DNA from: Pseudomonadales bacterium
GTDB lineage: Bacteria > Pseudomonadota > Gammaproteobacteria > Pseudomonadales > IMCC2047
Assembly: GCA_024234615.1 (NCBI GenBank)
Contig: JACKNY010000001.1
Span: 1,020,501 to 1,084,500 of the forward strand
Length of the DNA: 64,000 bases
Reading direction: 5' to 3'
Part shown: positions 25,170 to 31,596 of the stretch, one piece after another
Layout of the letters: each line of letters begins with the position of its first letter
Numbering within the stretch: the stretch's first letter is position 1
Translations under genes and position numbers: made by a program
The notes under the pieces: model-generated
Database searches by the model: none
The model's input: only the letters and a program-made list of their open reading frames with translations
What the model was told of the DNA's origin: nothing

Positions 25170-26027
25170 TTAATTTTTACTCTGACCCCGAACGATTGAC
25201 CCCGAACGATTTGACTTGTTAGGCATTTTCTTTTGTTGCTCTCTCTGTCGCTGCCTTTCTCTTTTAACATAGCTCGCATCAACTAATTCTTCATGATCCA
25301 GTTGTAGAGCACAATTCATCACTTCTGAGATCGAATTATCCGAAAGCTCAAAGTTTTCTGGAATTAAACCAAATTTACGTCCACTATTCTCCTGGAGTGC
25401 GGAAAACAGAGCCCGTAGAAAATCTATCTTAGATGGCCTGCTCGAAGCAGTTGATGCTTCTGTAAGTGAATCGGTAGCGTAAATATCTGCACTTCCAGCA
25501 TCCAGACCTACTTCTGCTACTACCTCCTCTATACTAGGCCAGTACTTTAGATCAAATTGGTGTTTTATATGACTTAATGGCTTTTTGATGTAGCTACGGT
25601 ACAAGAAATTATCTTTCGACGCGTTCTCTATAACATTAATAATGCTATAGTGGGTGCCACTAGAAAAACCTGAATGATTATGGAGTTCATCACGCCTCTC
25701 TAATAGGCCGACTAGCTGTTGTGCTACTTTAGCAATTTGTCTGTTTACTTCAAATAGTTCTTTCCTTTCAGTTCTGTAAGTGGCTGCTTTTTTCGGATTC
25801 CAAAACGCTGCACAAGACAAAACTAACGATAGAAATACTTCAATTTGTTGCTCGTTAAGTGATTTGGACAATTCGGCATATACATATTTCATGTTTTCCT
25901 TGTTATTAAGCAGCCGATCGATGACGCCATTCTCACTAGGTAAAATGGAATGCGCGATATTATAAGCCATAGATTTGCGAAGGATTTCTTCACATTTTTC
26001 TGTTGCTGTGGTTTGGTGTTCAGTCAT
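25170..26027 (-). CDS. hypothetical protein, island cargo
   Basis: A 285-residue soluble protein from the ATG at 26027 (AAGGAG ten bases upstream); a TTG 33 codons earlier at 26126 is less likely. I do not recognise the family. The predicted content is mainly helical, with a conserved-looking E-R-R-D-E-L-H-N-H-S-G segment around residue 132, which could be a His-containing active site, and Q-F-D-L-K-Y-W-P-S-I. The C-terminus is basic (K-R-E-R-Q-R-Q-R-E-Q-Q-K-K) and ends in residues encoded by a tandem 14-base repeat, so the original end was probably altered. It follows an attC-like site, suggesting a former integron cassette. Confidence 0.6.
   Translation of the reverse strand: MTEHQTTATEKCEEILRKSMAYNIAHSILPSENGVIDRLLNNKENMKYVYAELSKSLNEQQIEVFLSLVLSCAAFWNPKKAATYRTERKELFEVNRQIAKVAQQLVGLLERRDELHNHSGFSSGTHYSIINVIENASKDNFLYRSYIKKPLSHIKHQFDLKYWPSIEEVVAEVGLDAGSADIYATDSLTEASTASSRPSKIDFLRALFSALQENSGRKFGLIPENFELSDNSISEVMNCALQLDHEELVDASYVKRERQRQREQQKKMPNKSNRSGSIVRGQSKN
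25183..25210. repeat. tandem 14-bp repeat at the 3' end of the hypothetical gene
   Basis: TGACCCCGAACGAT occurs twice without a gap (25183-25196 and 25197-25210), and a partial third copy begins at 25212. The bases just before it, TTTTTACTCTGACCCC, resemble the half-palindrome (GGGGTCAGAGTAAAAA on the other strand) that I know from repeats near REP-associated transposases. The repeats encode the last residues of the hypothetical protein. Confidence 0.7.
25218..25224 (-). repeat. attC-like 7-bp box inside the hypothetical gene
   Basis: Minus strand GCCTAAC-AAGTC, a perfect RYYYAAC box followed by AAGTC as in many chromosomal integron attC sites. It lies directly before the tandem repeats near the end of the hypothetical gene. 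The matching second half of an attC site is not found downstream. It may be the broken end of a third cassette, or chance. Confidence 0.35.
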
Positions 26028-26148
26028 TGGTATTGTTCTCCTTATCGATAAATACCTTTCACACCAACAATTATATTTTCCAGAAATAGCTCTGTCGGTA
26101 ACTGAAACTAAATTATCTTTACGCAATTCAGGTACTTGTCCCTAGAAT

Positions 26149-26207
26149 ACCTAACGAGCCGCTAAAGAGCCGTAGTGCAGCAGCTGCACTTTTTGCGGTT
26201 TGTTATG
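26149..26207 (-). repeat. attC-like integron recombination site
   Basis: In the minus-strand (gene) direction the site begins TCATAACAAACCGC at the stop codon of the DUF5677-like gene and ends GCGGCTCGTTAGGT. The final GTTAGGT fits the GTTRRRY cleavage box. The ends form an 11-bp imperfect stem (26152-26162 with 26195-26205, two G-U pairs). Inside is a 7-bp hairpin AGTGCAG-CAG-CTGCACT (26174-26190), separated from the outer stem by an asymmetric unpaired segment. Size (59 bases), box sequences, and overlap with a stop codon all fit an attC site. Confidence 0.6.
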
Positions 26208-27243
26208 AACGTTCTTTGCATTCAATCTCCCAAAATAATGCTCCAACGTCTTTAGATAGTTTTTGAATAATATGCTGCATGACGAGTGAATCAATATTGG
26301 GGTAGATTTCTAACAATCCAATTGAAATTTGAGTTAGAGACAGGGCTGTCAGGTCGGCAGGGTCGGTCATTCCTGAATTGCTTGGGCCGACTAATAGAAC
26401 CTCCTCCTCTGCTTCAACCAAGCCAAGCTTATTTTTAATTCCATGCACATTTGCATGAACATTTTGGCTCGGCCATTTATAATAAGGGCGCAAGTGATCA
26501 AGCTCGACAGCTTCTTCCAGGCAAGAAAAATTAGGTCTTTTGTTGTTCAATGCTTCTGCTGCCCACCCATAGCTCTCTTTAAAATCTTTTCCGTACTTAT
26601 TAAGCGCCTCGTCACGTGCCAATTTGCACTCGCGCAGCTCTACTTCGGAAAACCTTTCAACATTTAATCTTGGCTCATATTTATTGTACTGGACCATAGC
26701 TTTATAAGATTCAATTACTTCATGCTCAAAATACCGAATAGCAAGTTCATTCCCATGATCAATTAAAAATAAAGCAGTGACTACCACCTCGTGCAAAGCA
26801 CGCCATCTCGCATGCGCTGCATCAGCAAAACCGCCTTTAAGAAGCCAGAGTATTTCCGAAGAGATATGACAAGCCCTGGCATGCAAGCGAACTACTAGAT
26901 CGAACTGTATGTTCTGCTCTTTGACTGCAAGTTCTCTATTCGTGTTATTGAATTCACTACCTGCCTCGAGGCATACGGAAATCAATATTTCAATGGCATC
27001 AAAACCCTTCTTCCACCTTTCAATATTTCTATCTACGAAACCATCTGCGTCGTCACGGTTTAACTTTAGTGTCTCTTGAGCATTTTCTTGCAGTGAATCA
27101 ACAATGCCGTCAGCTATTTCTGGAACAGTGTCGCGAATCACATCTGAAACAAGGGGATACAATTCCTTTTCTGACAAATCTTTCTTCGCATTCTTGAGTG
27201 CATCGTCTAATATCTTCTCAAATATGCTTTGGAGACTATCCAT
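26203..27243 (-). CDS. DUF5677-like protein, island cargo
   Basis: A 346-residue soluble, helical protein. Residues about 100-160 contain L-V-V-R-L-H-A-R-A-C-H-I-S-S-E-I-L-W-L-L-K-G-G-F-A-D-A-A-H-A-R-W-R-(A)-L-H-E spaced as in DUF5677 proteins (written here as a pattern, with the R-W-R-x-L-H-E core at the end). W-P-S-Q-N-V-H-A-N-V-H-G near residue 265 supplies further His residues. DUF5677 proteins are common on islands and have no established function. The ATG at 27243 is only seven bases from the end of a degenerate attC-like sequence, and its TAA stop lies inside the attC-like site at 26149-26207. Both are typical of integron cassettes. Confidence 0.7.
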   Translation of the reverse strand: MDSLQSIFEKILDDALKNAKKDLSEKELYPLVSDVIRDTVPEIADGIVDSLQENAQETLKLNRDDADGFVDRNIERWKKGFDAIEILISVCLEAGSEFNNTNRELAVKEQNIQFDLVVRLHARACHISSEILWLLKGGFADAAHARWRALHEVVVTALFLIDHGNELAIRYFEHEVIESYKAMVQYNKYEPRLNVERFSEVELRECKLARDEALNKYGKDFKESYGWAAEALNNKRPNFSCLEEAVELDHLRPYYKWPSQNVHANVHGIKNKLGLVEAEEEVLLVGPSNSGMTDPADLTALSLTQISIGLLEIYPNIDSLVMQHIIQKLSKDVGALFWEIECKERS

Positions 27244-27249
27244 ACGTCA

Positions 27250-27311
27250 GCCTAGTTCACGCCGTAGCAAACGGCTGCGTTTTCGCGTGCGTATTTACCT
27301 GCATTGTTATG
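27250..27311 (-). repeat. degenerate attC-like sequence
   Basis: In the gene direction it begins TCATAACAATGC at the stop codon of the small membrane protein gene and ends GGCGTGAACTAGGC, seven bases before the next start codon. The beginning matches the TCATAACAA of the better site at 26207. The end has ACTAGGC where GTTAGGC is expected, so cleavage would be impaired. A GCCGT-AGCAA-ACGGC hairpin lies inside. It probably represents an inactivated attC site. Confidence 0.4.
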
Positions 27312-27675
27312 AGAAGTTAATAAGATCACCGTAACCCCATATAATTGTGCCTATAGCTGCTGCTGTAAAAGATGTTAAAGATAAGGCTGTATGCAACTTG
27401 CCATACTTAATTCTCATTGGCCATAGATGCTCATCCCATATGCCCGACATATAAATAAGCCCATGAATGGTGAATAGCATATATTCTGATAGGAGGGCAA
27501 GAAAGACCATGATAGAGCCACTACGTTGAAGCCATGTTGCTATGGTTTCGTTAGCAGGCATTAAAATACCGATATAAGCAAGAGTAGGTATTGCCACTGC
27601 GCCCAAAAGAAGCAATCCACAAATTAGCAAAGTGGTTACAATTTTTCCTTCTTGTGTCGGAACTTCCGTACTCAT
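27307..27675 (-). CDS. small membrane protein, island cargo
   Basis: A 122-residue protein with three predicted transmembrane helices (about residues 12-36, 50-76 and 93-114). The loop between the second and third, containing W-D-E-H-L-W-P-M-R-I-K-Y-G-K, is polar. I do not recognise the family. It is 63 bases upstream of the DUF5677-like gene in the same direction. Its TAA stop is part of TCATAACAA, an attC-like start, so it may be the first of a row of former cassettes. Confidence 0.6.
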   Translation of the reverse strand: MSTEVPTQEGKIVTTLLICGLLLLGAVAIPTLAYIGILMPANETIATWLQRSGSIMVFLALLSEYMLFTIHGLIYMSGIWDEHLWPMRIKYGKLHTALSLTSFTAAAIGTIIWGYGDLINFS

Positions 27676-28088
27676 TGTTTAGTACTCATAAAACGTGATA
27701 GAACTGGCCCTTGCAGTCAAAAAGCAAAACTTAGTCTTTGTCTATAAGGTACGGGAGGAGGGGGTTTGGGAAACACTACCAGGTTACCTCCCTATATACC
27801 TCGATAATTGAGATCCTATAGTACAAGATCATTTTAGCATTGACCAACGTGATATGGTTTATAGGTGTTCTGCTACAAGTGTTTGTACGTGCTGTTGAAA
27901 AAAGCTGTCCACAAGTCCACAACCCTTACCTTATTGCGAAGTGAACCCCATTGCTCGCGCAGCCCGAACGATGATGTTTAGGTTACGTCGTTGTGGATCC
28001 TGTGGTCAGGTTTTCCGTTCTGAATGATCGCTTTAACTATATTTAATCCGCAAGGTGTCCGCTATTATTGGCTGAGACTCCGCTCTGC
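27676..28088. other. non-coding stretch of the island
   Basis: About 410 bases between the small membrane protein gene and the hairpin-rich region. The only item worth noting is a 28-codon frame 27941-28027 (GTG start) whose end contains R-R-C-G-S-C-G-Q-V-F, a C-x-x-C pair that could be the remnant of a zinc-ribbon protein such as the Ogr/Delta regulators of P2/P4. I see no ribosome binding site for it. Confidence 0.3.
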
Positions 28089-28850
28089 GCCATCGTCACT
28101 GCCGAGCGCAGCGGGGTAGTGACGATGGCCCCGTGCCAGAAACCACGACAGGTGCCGCTCGAATTTCCTAGTTACGGATAAGTTTTCTGTTCTTATACTT
28201 GGTGCTATCTATCGAATCTATCCGCACGCCACAGCGGAAATGTGGCAAGGGGCTCCCGCCCTTGCTTTGGCGAAACGGGAACGGCGTTATAGGGCATCAT
28301 TGATGCATCAGCCGAAAGGCTGATTGCCCATATTTCTCATCACCGTTTTAACGGTTTCTTTAACTCAGCGGGCCGTTGGTTCCGCATTATTTAAGAGGAG
28401 GTGATTACTTCACCATGACAGTGGACTCTTTAATGAGTCAATTGGTTTGCATCCTACCGGCTCCAACAGGAGCACGGGGATGTCGCCTGAAATCAGGCAT
28501 ATTCAGATTGCAACGGGAGTCGTGTCCCGAGGCCATTCCGCGAAAGCGGGTCAGTAGGCTACGAGCCTGCGATTGGTCATAAACACTCACCAGAAAGCAA
28601 CCACACGAGAAGATCTGAATCACCAATTGAAGCCGCTGTGCAGTAGTATCCACAGCGACAGTTACGACAGTCAAGCCAACCGGCTATCGCTACTGTATCC
28701 GCTTATTGATCCTGTAGGGAACGAACAATCAAAGCATGGATTTACTTTCGCCTGTTTTGTTGGGTAGCAAAAGTCATTCGAAACCGCTTCGGTCTGTGTA
28801 GGCTTTTGCCGTTGTTTTCTCCTTGTTATTGCCTAGCATAGAGACGCTAG
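28089..28850 (+). other. hairpin-dense region upstream of alpA
   Basis: At least twelve short perfect hairpins follow one another. The longest is GCCATCGTCACT with AGTGACGATGGC (28089-28100/28118-28129). Others: GCAAGGG/CCCTTGC (28245-28265), ATCAGCC-GAAA-GGCTGAT (28307-28324), GGTGA/TCACC (28400-28414), GACTC/GAGTC (28424-28439), GCTCC-AACA-GGAGC (28460-28473), GCCTG/CAGGC (28485-28498), CGGGA/TCCCG (28514-28529), CCGC-GAAA-GCGG (28538-28549), AGGCT-ACG-AGCCT (28556-28568), CGCTGTG/CACAGCG (28634-28657), and GCAAAAG/CTTTTGC (28767-28809). Short open frames (for example 28376-28582) contain an A-P-T-G-A-R-G-C string like that of P4 Ash/Icd-like peptides, but I cannot support them as genes. 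The region could be a structured RNA, a phage-type immunity/leader region or a DNA-binding platform. Confidence 0.5.
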
Positions 28851-28870
28851 ACAAAAGCAAGGAGACGTAT

Positions 28871-29053
28871 ATGAGTTTCAGAATCTTAAGGTTAAAAGAG
28901 GTCCAGCAGGTGACAGGATTATCCCGTTCAACTATTTATGCCGAAATCGCCAAAGGTAAATTTCCCAAGCAGGTGAAACTCACCGGTGCTCGCTCTGTCG
29001 GTTGGCCTGAAAGTGTTATTGTGCAGTGGGTTGAATCCCGGCGGCAGGTGTAA
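28871..29053 (+). CDS. AlpA-family transcriptional regulator
   Basis: A 60-residue AlpA-type helix-turn-helix protein of the phage/island class. It reads M-S-F-R-I-L-R-L-K-E-V, then T-G-L-S-R-S-T-I-Y-A-E-I-A-K-G-K-F-P-K-Q-V and S-V-G-W-P-E-S-V-I-x-x-W, all family marks. The ATG at 28871 follows AAGGAG six bases upstream and is preferred to the frame start at 28823. A CTAGC/GCTAG dyad (28833-28850) lies just before the ribosome site and could be an operator. AlpA proteins activate integrase or excision genes in P4-like islands; the integrase here is about 0.7 kb away on the other strand. Confidence 0.9.
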   Translation: MSFRILRLKEVQQVTGLSRSTIYAEIAKGKFPKQVKLTGARSVGWPESVIVQWVESRRQV

Positions 29054-29084
29054 GCACCTCCAACATTTGGCCTTTCGACCGGTT

Positions 29085-29372
29085 TTACTTTAATGCCTCC
29101 TCAATATCTTCACGGCTTATTATTCGCACAATTTCAGCACAAGCTTGGCTCTGTCGGTAATAGATCGAGTGCACGCCGTACACACTACGGCGGCATCCCT
29201 CCAAATATTGGTCAGCGAGGGGATACATAAAAGGGCTATTCCCTATTGCCTCGAATCGCTGCTCCATGCCTTCGGCGTAACATTCCGCTTGCTCATAGCC
29301 AAAGTTCTCTATTCCATATTGATAAAGTCTCGCATAATCAGCTGCTGCTTTATTGGTCAGTTTATAGGTCAT
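29085..29372 (-). CDS. parE: ParE/RelE-family toxin
   Basis: A 95-residue toxin of the RelE/ParE superfamily. It starts M-T-Y-K-L-T-N-K-A-A-A-D-Y (pattern Y-x-L-(S/T)-x-x-A-x-x-D-(L/Y)) and ends with S-I-Y-Y-R and V-R-I-I-S-R-E-D-I. The catalytic or gyrase-binding C-terminal strand of ParE is preserved, as far as can be judged. It overlaps its antitoxin gene by four bases (ATGA), the standard TA layout. ParE toxins usually inhibit gyrase. Confidence 0.9.
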   Translation of the reverse strand: MTYKLTNKAAADYARLYQYGIENFGYEQAECYAEGMEQRFEAIGNSPFMYPLADQYLEGCRRSVYGVHSIYYRQSQACAEIVRIISREDIEEALK

Positions 29373-29617
29373 TCACCTGTCCGCTTTCCGTCCCTGATAT
29401 CCTGCCTGATCTGAGCAGGGGTTAACTCCGACAAACCGCTTTTGATACCTTCCTGCAGCAGGGCCCGGATCGCTTCTGCTTCCGAACTTTCTCTTCTCCT
29501 CGCTTGCCGTATCAAGTCGTTTACAACTTCGCTATTGCTACCGTACTCCTTACTTTCTATCTGCGCTTTTAGCCAATCAGCATTGGGCTCGGTAATTGTG
29601 ATGCTTTGTCTTGGCAT
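29369..29617 (-). CDS. parD: ParD-family antitoxin
   Basis: An 82-residue ParD/CC2985-type antitoxin. It starts M-P-R-Q-S-I-T-I-T-E-P-N-A-D-W-L (ribbon-helix-helix), continues with Y-G-S-N-S-E-V-V-N-D-L-I-R and R-R-E-S-S-E-A-E-A-I-R-A-L-L-Q-E-G-I-K-S-G, then a flexible toxin-binding end (R-x-D-I-R-D-G-K-R). A 13-bp inverted repeat is just upstream. The pair is probably autoregulated and stabilises the island. Confidence 0.93.
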   Translation of the reverse strand: MPRQSITITEPNADWLKAQIESKEYGSNSEVVNDLIRQARRRESSEAEAIRALLQEGIKSGLSELTPAQIRQDIRDGKRTGE

Positions 29618-29635
29618 GATATGACTCCAGTTAGT

Positions 29636-29675
29636 TGGTGTATAAATGTATCAATATTACACCATTTATGCACCA
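29636..29675 (-). promoter_or_regulatory. parDE operator (inverted repeat)
   Basis: TGGTGTATAAATG (29636-29648) is mirrored by CATTTATGCACCA (29663-29675) with one mismatch in 13 and a 14-base spacer. It ends 19 bases upstream of the parD start codon. ParD RHH proteins bind such repeats to repress their own operon; the AT-rich interior suits a -10 box. Confidence 0.6.
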
Positions 29676-29742
29676 TAAAAGCCACAATCGTTTTATCCCT
29701 TCATAATCAAAGAAAGCTCGATACAAACAAAGCATGCAGCAA

Positions 29743-30972
29743 TCAAAGGTTATTAACCCTGGAAAAAAGCGGCACCACCTTATTGGTAACCCGCATTTCA
29801 TCTAGATAATCGGCCCACCATTGCATCATCTTGTATCGTTCTTCCAGGTAACGAGCGTGGTGGGTATAGGCAGCTCTTACGCCGTTCCGCTCCTGGTGGG
29901 CCAGTTGGCGCTCGATAGCGTCCGGGTTAAAGCCAGATTCGTTCAGTATCGAAGAGGCGGTGGCTCTAAAGCCGTGGGGAACAGCTTTACTCTTGCCAGG
30001 ATGTTTGCCGTCGTAGCCAAGCTTAAATATGGCCTGACGCATGGTGTTGTCGGACATGGGTTGGTCGCGGTAGCGCTCGGATGGAAAAATCAGTTCGTAT
30101 TTACCGGTCATGCCCTGCAGTAGTTCGAGTAGATCCAACGCCTGAGGGGCGAGGGGAACTAGGTGTTCGGTACTCATCTTCATACGGGCGGCGGGGATTC
30201 GCCATACTTTGTTTTCGAAGTCGAACTCGACCCAGCGTGCGCCGCGCAGCTCGCCGGAACGGACAAAGGTAAGCAATAGGAGTTTGATTGCTCGTTTCGT
30301 CAGCAAGCGGCCACCGTAGGTTTCCAGCTCCCTAAGAAATTGAGGAAGTTCCTCCCTGGGTAGGGAAGGGTGATGTTGCACTTTCCTTTGTCTAACAATG
30401 CCGTCCAGATCGCTAGCTGGGTTACGGGTGGCGATGCCCGTTTGTATCCCAAATCGGCAAATAGCTTTAATGGCCTGCTTGACGCGATTAGCAACGTCGA
30501 GAGCATCTCGGGCTTCAATTTTTCGAATGGTTGCTATTACCTGCATGGGAGTAATTTCATCGATGGTCAGATATCCCAGATCAGCAAAGGCGTTGTCTTC
30601 AAGACGCTTGAGTACTCGGGCCGCGTGGGTAGGCGTCCAGGTAGCGCGGTAATGATCCCACCATTGGCGGGCGACTGCCTCAAAGTGGTACATTTTCTGC
30701 GCGCGCTTTTCCTCTTTGCGCACGGCGCTGGGGTCTTGATCGTTACTGATTTGAATTTTTGCTGAGCGAAGTTTTTCCCGTGCGTCCTTGAGGCTGACCT
30801 GGGGATAGATGCCCAGGGCGATGGTTTTGCGTTTGCCGCGAAAGCGGTAATCCATACGCCAGTACTTGTTGCCGTTCTTTTTGACCAGCAAATACATACC
30901 GCCGCCATCATACAATTTGTAATCTTTGTCGCGGGGTTTTGCATCCTTGATGTGGATATTCACCAGAGCCAT
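29743..30972 (-). CDS. P4-type tyrosine integrase
   Basis: A 409-residue site-specific recombinase. Residues about 1-90 form the DUF4102 arm-binding domain (Y-D-G-G-G-M-Y-L-L-V, R-K-T-I-A-L-G-I-Y-P), then a core-binding domain. The catalytic domain has Arg238 in F-V-R-S-G-E-L-R, His333 and Arg336 in P-H-G-F-R, His359 in L-A-H-Q-E-R-N, and the nucleophile Tyr369 in V-R-A-A-Y, so it looks active. The 5' end faces tRNA-Leu 200 bases away, the normal place for an island integrase. A perfect GTGACGTCAC palindrome (30973-30982) touches the start codon, possibly an operator. It stands in the island's chromosome-proximal end. Confidence 0.95.
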   Translation of the reverse strand: MALVNIHIKDAKPRDKDYKLYDGGGMYLLVKKNGNKYWRMDYRFRGKRKTIALGIYPQVSLKDAREKLRSAKIQISNDQDPSAVRKEEKRAQKMYHFEAVARQWWDHYRATWTPTHAARVLKRLEDNAFADLGYLTIDEITPMQVIATIRKIEARDALDVANRVKQAIKAICRFGIQTGIATRNPASDLDGIVRQRKVQHHPSLPREELPQFLRELETYGGRLLTKRAIKLLLLTFVRSGELRGARWVEFDFENKVWRIPAARMKMSTEHLVPLAPQALDLLELLQGMTGKYELIFPSERYRDQPMSDNTMRQAIFKLGYDGKHPGKSKAVPHGFRATASSILNESGFNPDAIERQLAHQERNGVRAAYTHHARYLEERYKMMQWWADYLDEMRVTNKVVPLFSRVNNL

Positions 30973-31171
30973 GTGACGTCACCTTTCCTTGAATTCCGTT
31001 GACGGTATATTCCTTAATTGAAACGAAATCACGTGTAAAGTACCGACAAATGGTTCGGCTGTCAATAAACGCTGTTGAACGTAATAGAAAGATAGGGTTG
31101 TCGTAACTTATTGTTTTTGTTTGTTTAATGCAGCTTATTGGACTTCTTCGGATTTTACCGGAAGATGTCAA

Positions 31172-31258
31172 TGGTGCCCGGGGCCGGAATCGAACCGGCA
31201 CGATGTTGCCATCGAGGGATTTTAAGTCCCTTGCGTCTACCAATTTCGCCACCCGGGC
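31172..31258 (-). tRNA. tRNA-Leu (anticodon TAA)
   Basis: An 87-base class II tRNA with encoded CCA. The acceptor stem is GCCCGGG/CCCGGGC, the anticodon loop CTTAAAA with anticodon TAA, a long variable arm CGATGG-CAA-CATCG follows, and the T arm is GCCGG-TTCGATT-CCGGC. It is the last gene of a Gly-Cys-Leu operon and the attachment site of the island. The integrated copy is complete. Confidence 0.97.
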
Positions 31259-31267
31259 TGGGTGGGT

Positions 31268-31287
31268 AGGCTAAGCTAGCCTTTTTT
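31268..31287 (+). other. small hairpin between tRNA-Cys and tRNA-Leu
   Basis: AGGCTA-AGC-TAGCCT (31268-31282) followed by a T run to 31287 on the plus strand. The T run is on the strand opposite to the tRNA genes, so it would terminate transcription from the island side, not the tRNA operon. It may also be a processing signal. Confidence 0.4.
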
Positions 31288-31292
31288 AAAGC

Positions 31293-31366
31293 TGGAGGCG
31301 CGGGTCGGAATCGAACCGGCGTAGGCTGAGTTGCAGTCAGCTGCATAACCACTTTGCTACCGCGCC
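31293..31366 (-). tRNA. tRNA-Cys (anticodon GCA)
   Basis: A 74-base cloverleaf with encoded CCA. The acceptor stem is GGCGCGG/CCGCGCC-like (with the 3' strand CCGCGCC), the anticodon loop CTGCAAC contains GCA, and the T arm is CGCCGG-TTCGATT-CCG. It stands second in the Gly-Cys-Leu operon, the same order as E. coli glyW-cysT-leuZ. Confidence 0.96.
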
Positions 31367-31383
31367 ATCTTGATCGTCAAACT

Positions 31384-31410
31384 AAAAAGCCTCGGTGATC
31401 AACCGAGGCT
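31384..31410 (-). terminator. terminator-like hairpin inside the tRNA operon
   Basis: On the minus strand AGCCTCGGT-TGATC-ACCGAGGCT (9-bp stem) is followed by TTTTT, just after tRNA-Gly and 18 bases before tRNA-Cys. It has all parts of a Rho-independent terminator. Since no space for another promoter exists before tRNA-Cys, it probably acts as a partial terminator or an RNA processing site. Confidence 0.7.
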
Positions 31411-31415
31411 GAATT

Positions 31416-31491
<76 letters not shown>

Positions 31492-31508
31492 TTAAAACAA
31501 GGTGAGCT

Positions 31509-31536
31509 ATTGTAGCCATATGCTATTTCGTGTCAA
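31509..31536 (-). promoter_or_regulatory. sigma-70 promoter of the tRNA Gly-Cys-Leu operon
   Basis: Minus strand TTGACA (31536-31531), a 16-base spacer, then TACAAT (31514-31509). The -35 box is a perfect match and the -10 box differs at one base from TATAAT. The tRNA-Gly 5' end is 18 bases downstream. Confidence 0.85.
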
Positions 31537-31596
31537 GACGCTTTTTGGTTCTAGGTGATTTAGCGGTGATCTTTCTTTCACGTTTTGTTAGCAATA

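Larger units (their letters stand above)
23428..31171. mobile_element. P4-type genomic island integrated at tRNA-Leu
   Basis: A 7.7-kb segment bounded on the right by the 3' end of tRNA-Leu(TAA), with the integrase gene starting 200 bases inside, and on the left by a degenerate copy of the tRNA 3' end. It carries a tyrosine integrase of the DUF4102 type, an AlpA regulator, a ParDE toxin-antitoxin module, a hairpin-rich non-coding region and four accessory genes including a TIR protein. The accessory genes are visibly more AT-rich than the flanking chromosome. The layout (integrase next to a tRNA, AlpA, then cargo) is that of P4-like satellites and related islands; no packaging, primase or conjugation genes are seen, so it is likely a reduced element. 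Confidence 0.75.

Noticed and set aside
28376..28582. Ash/Icd-like gene of a P4 element
   Set aside because: Only a short A-P-T-G-A-R-G-C string is similar; frames on both strands are equally open and full of hairpins.
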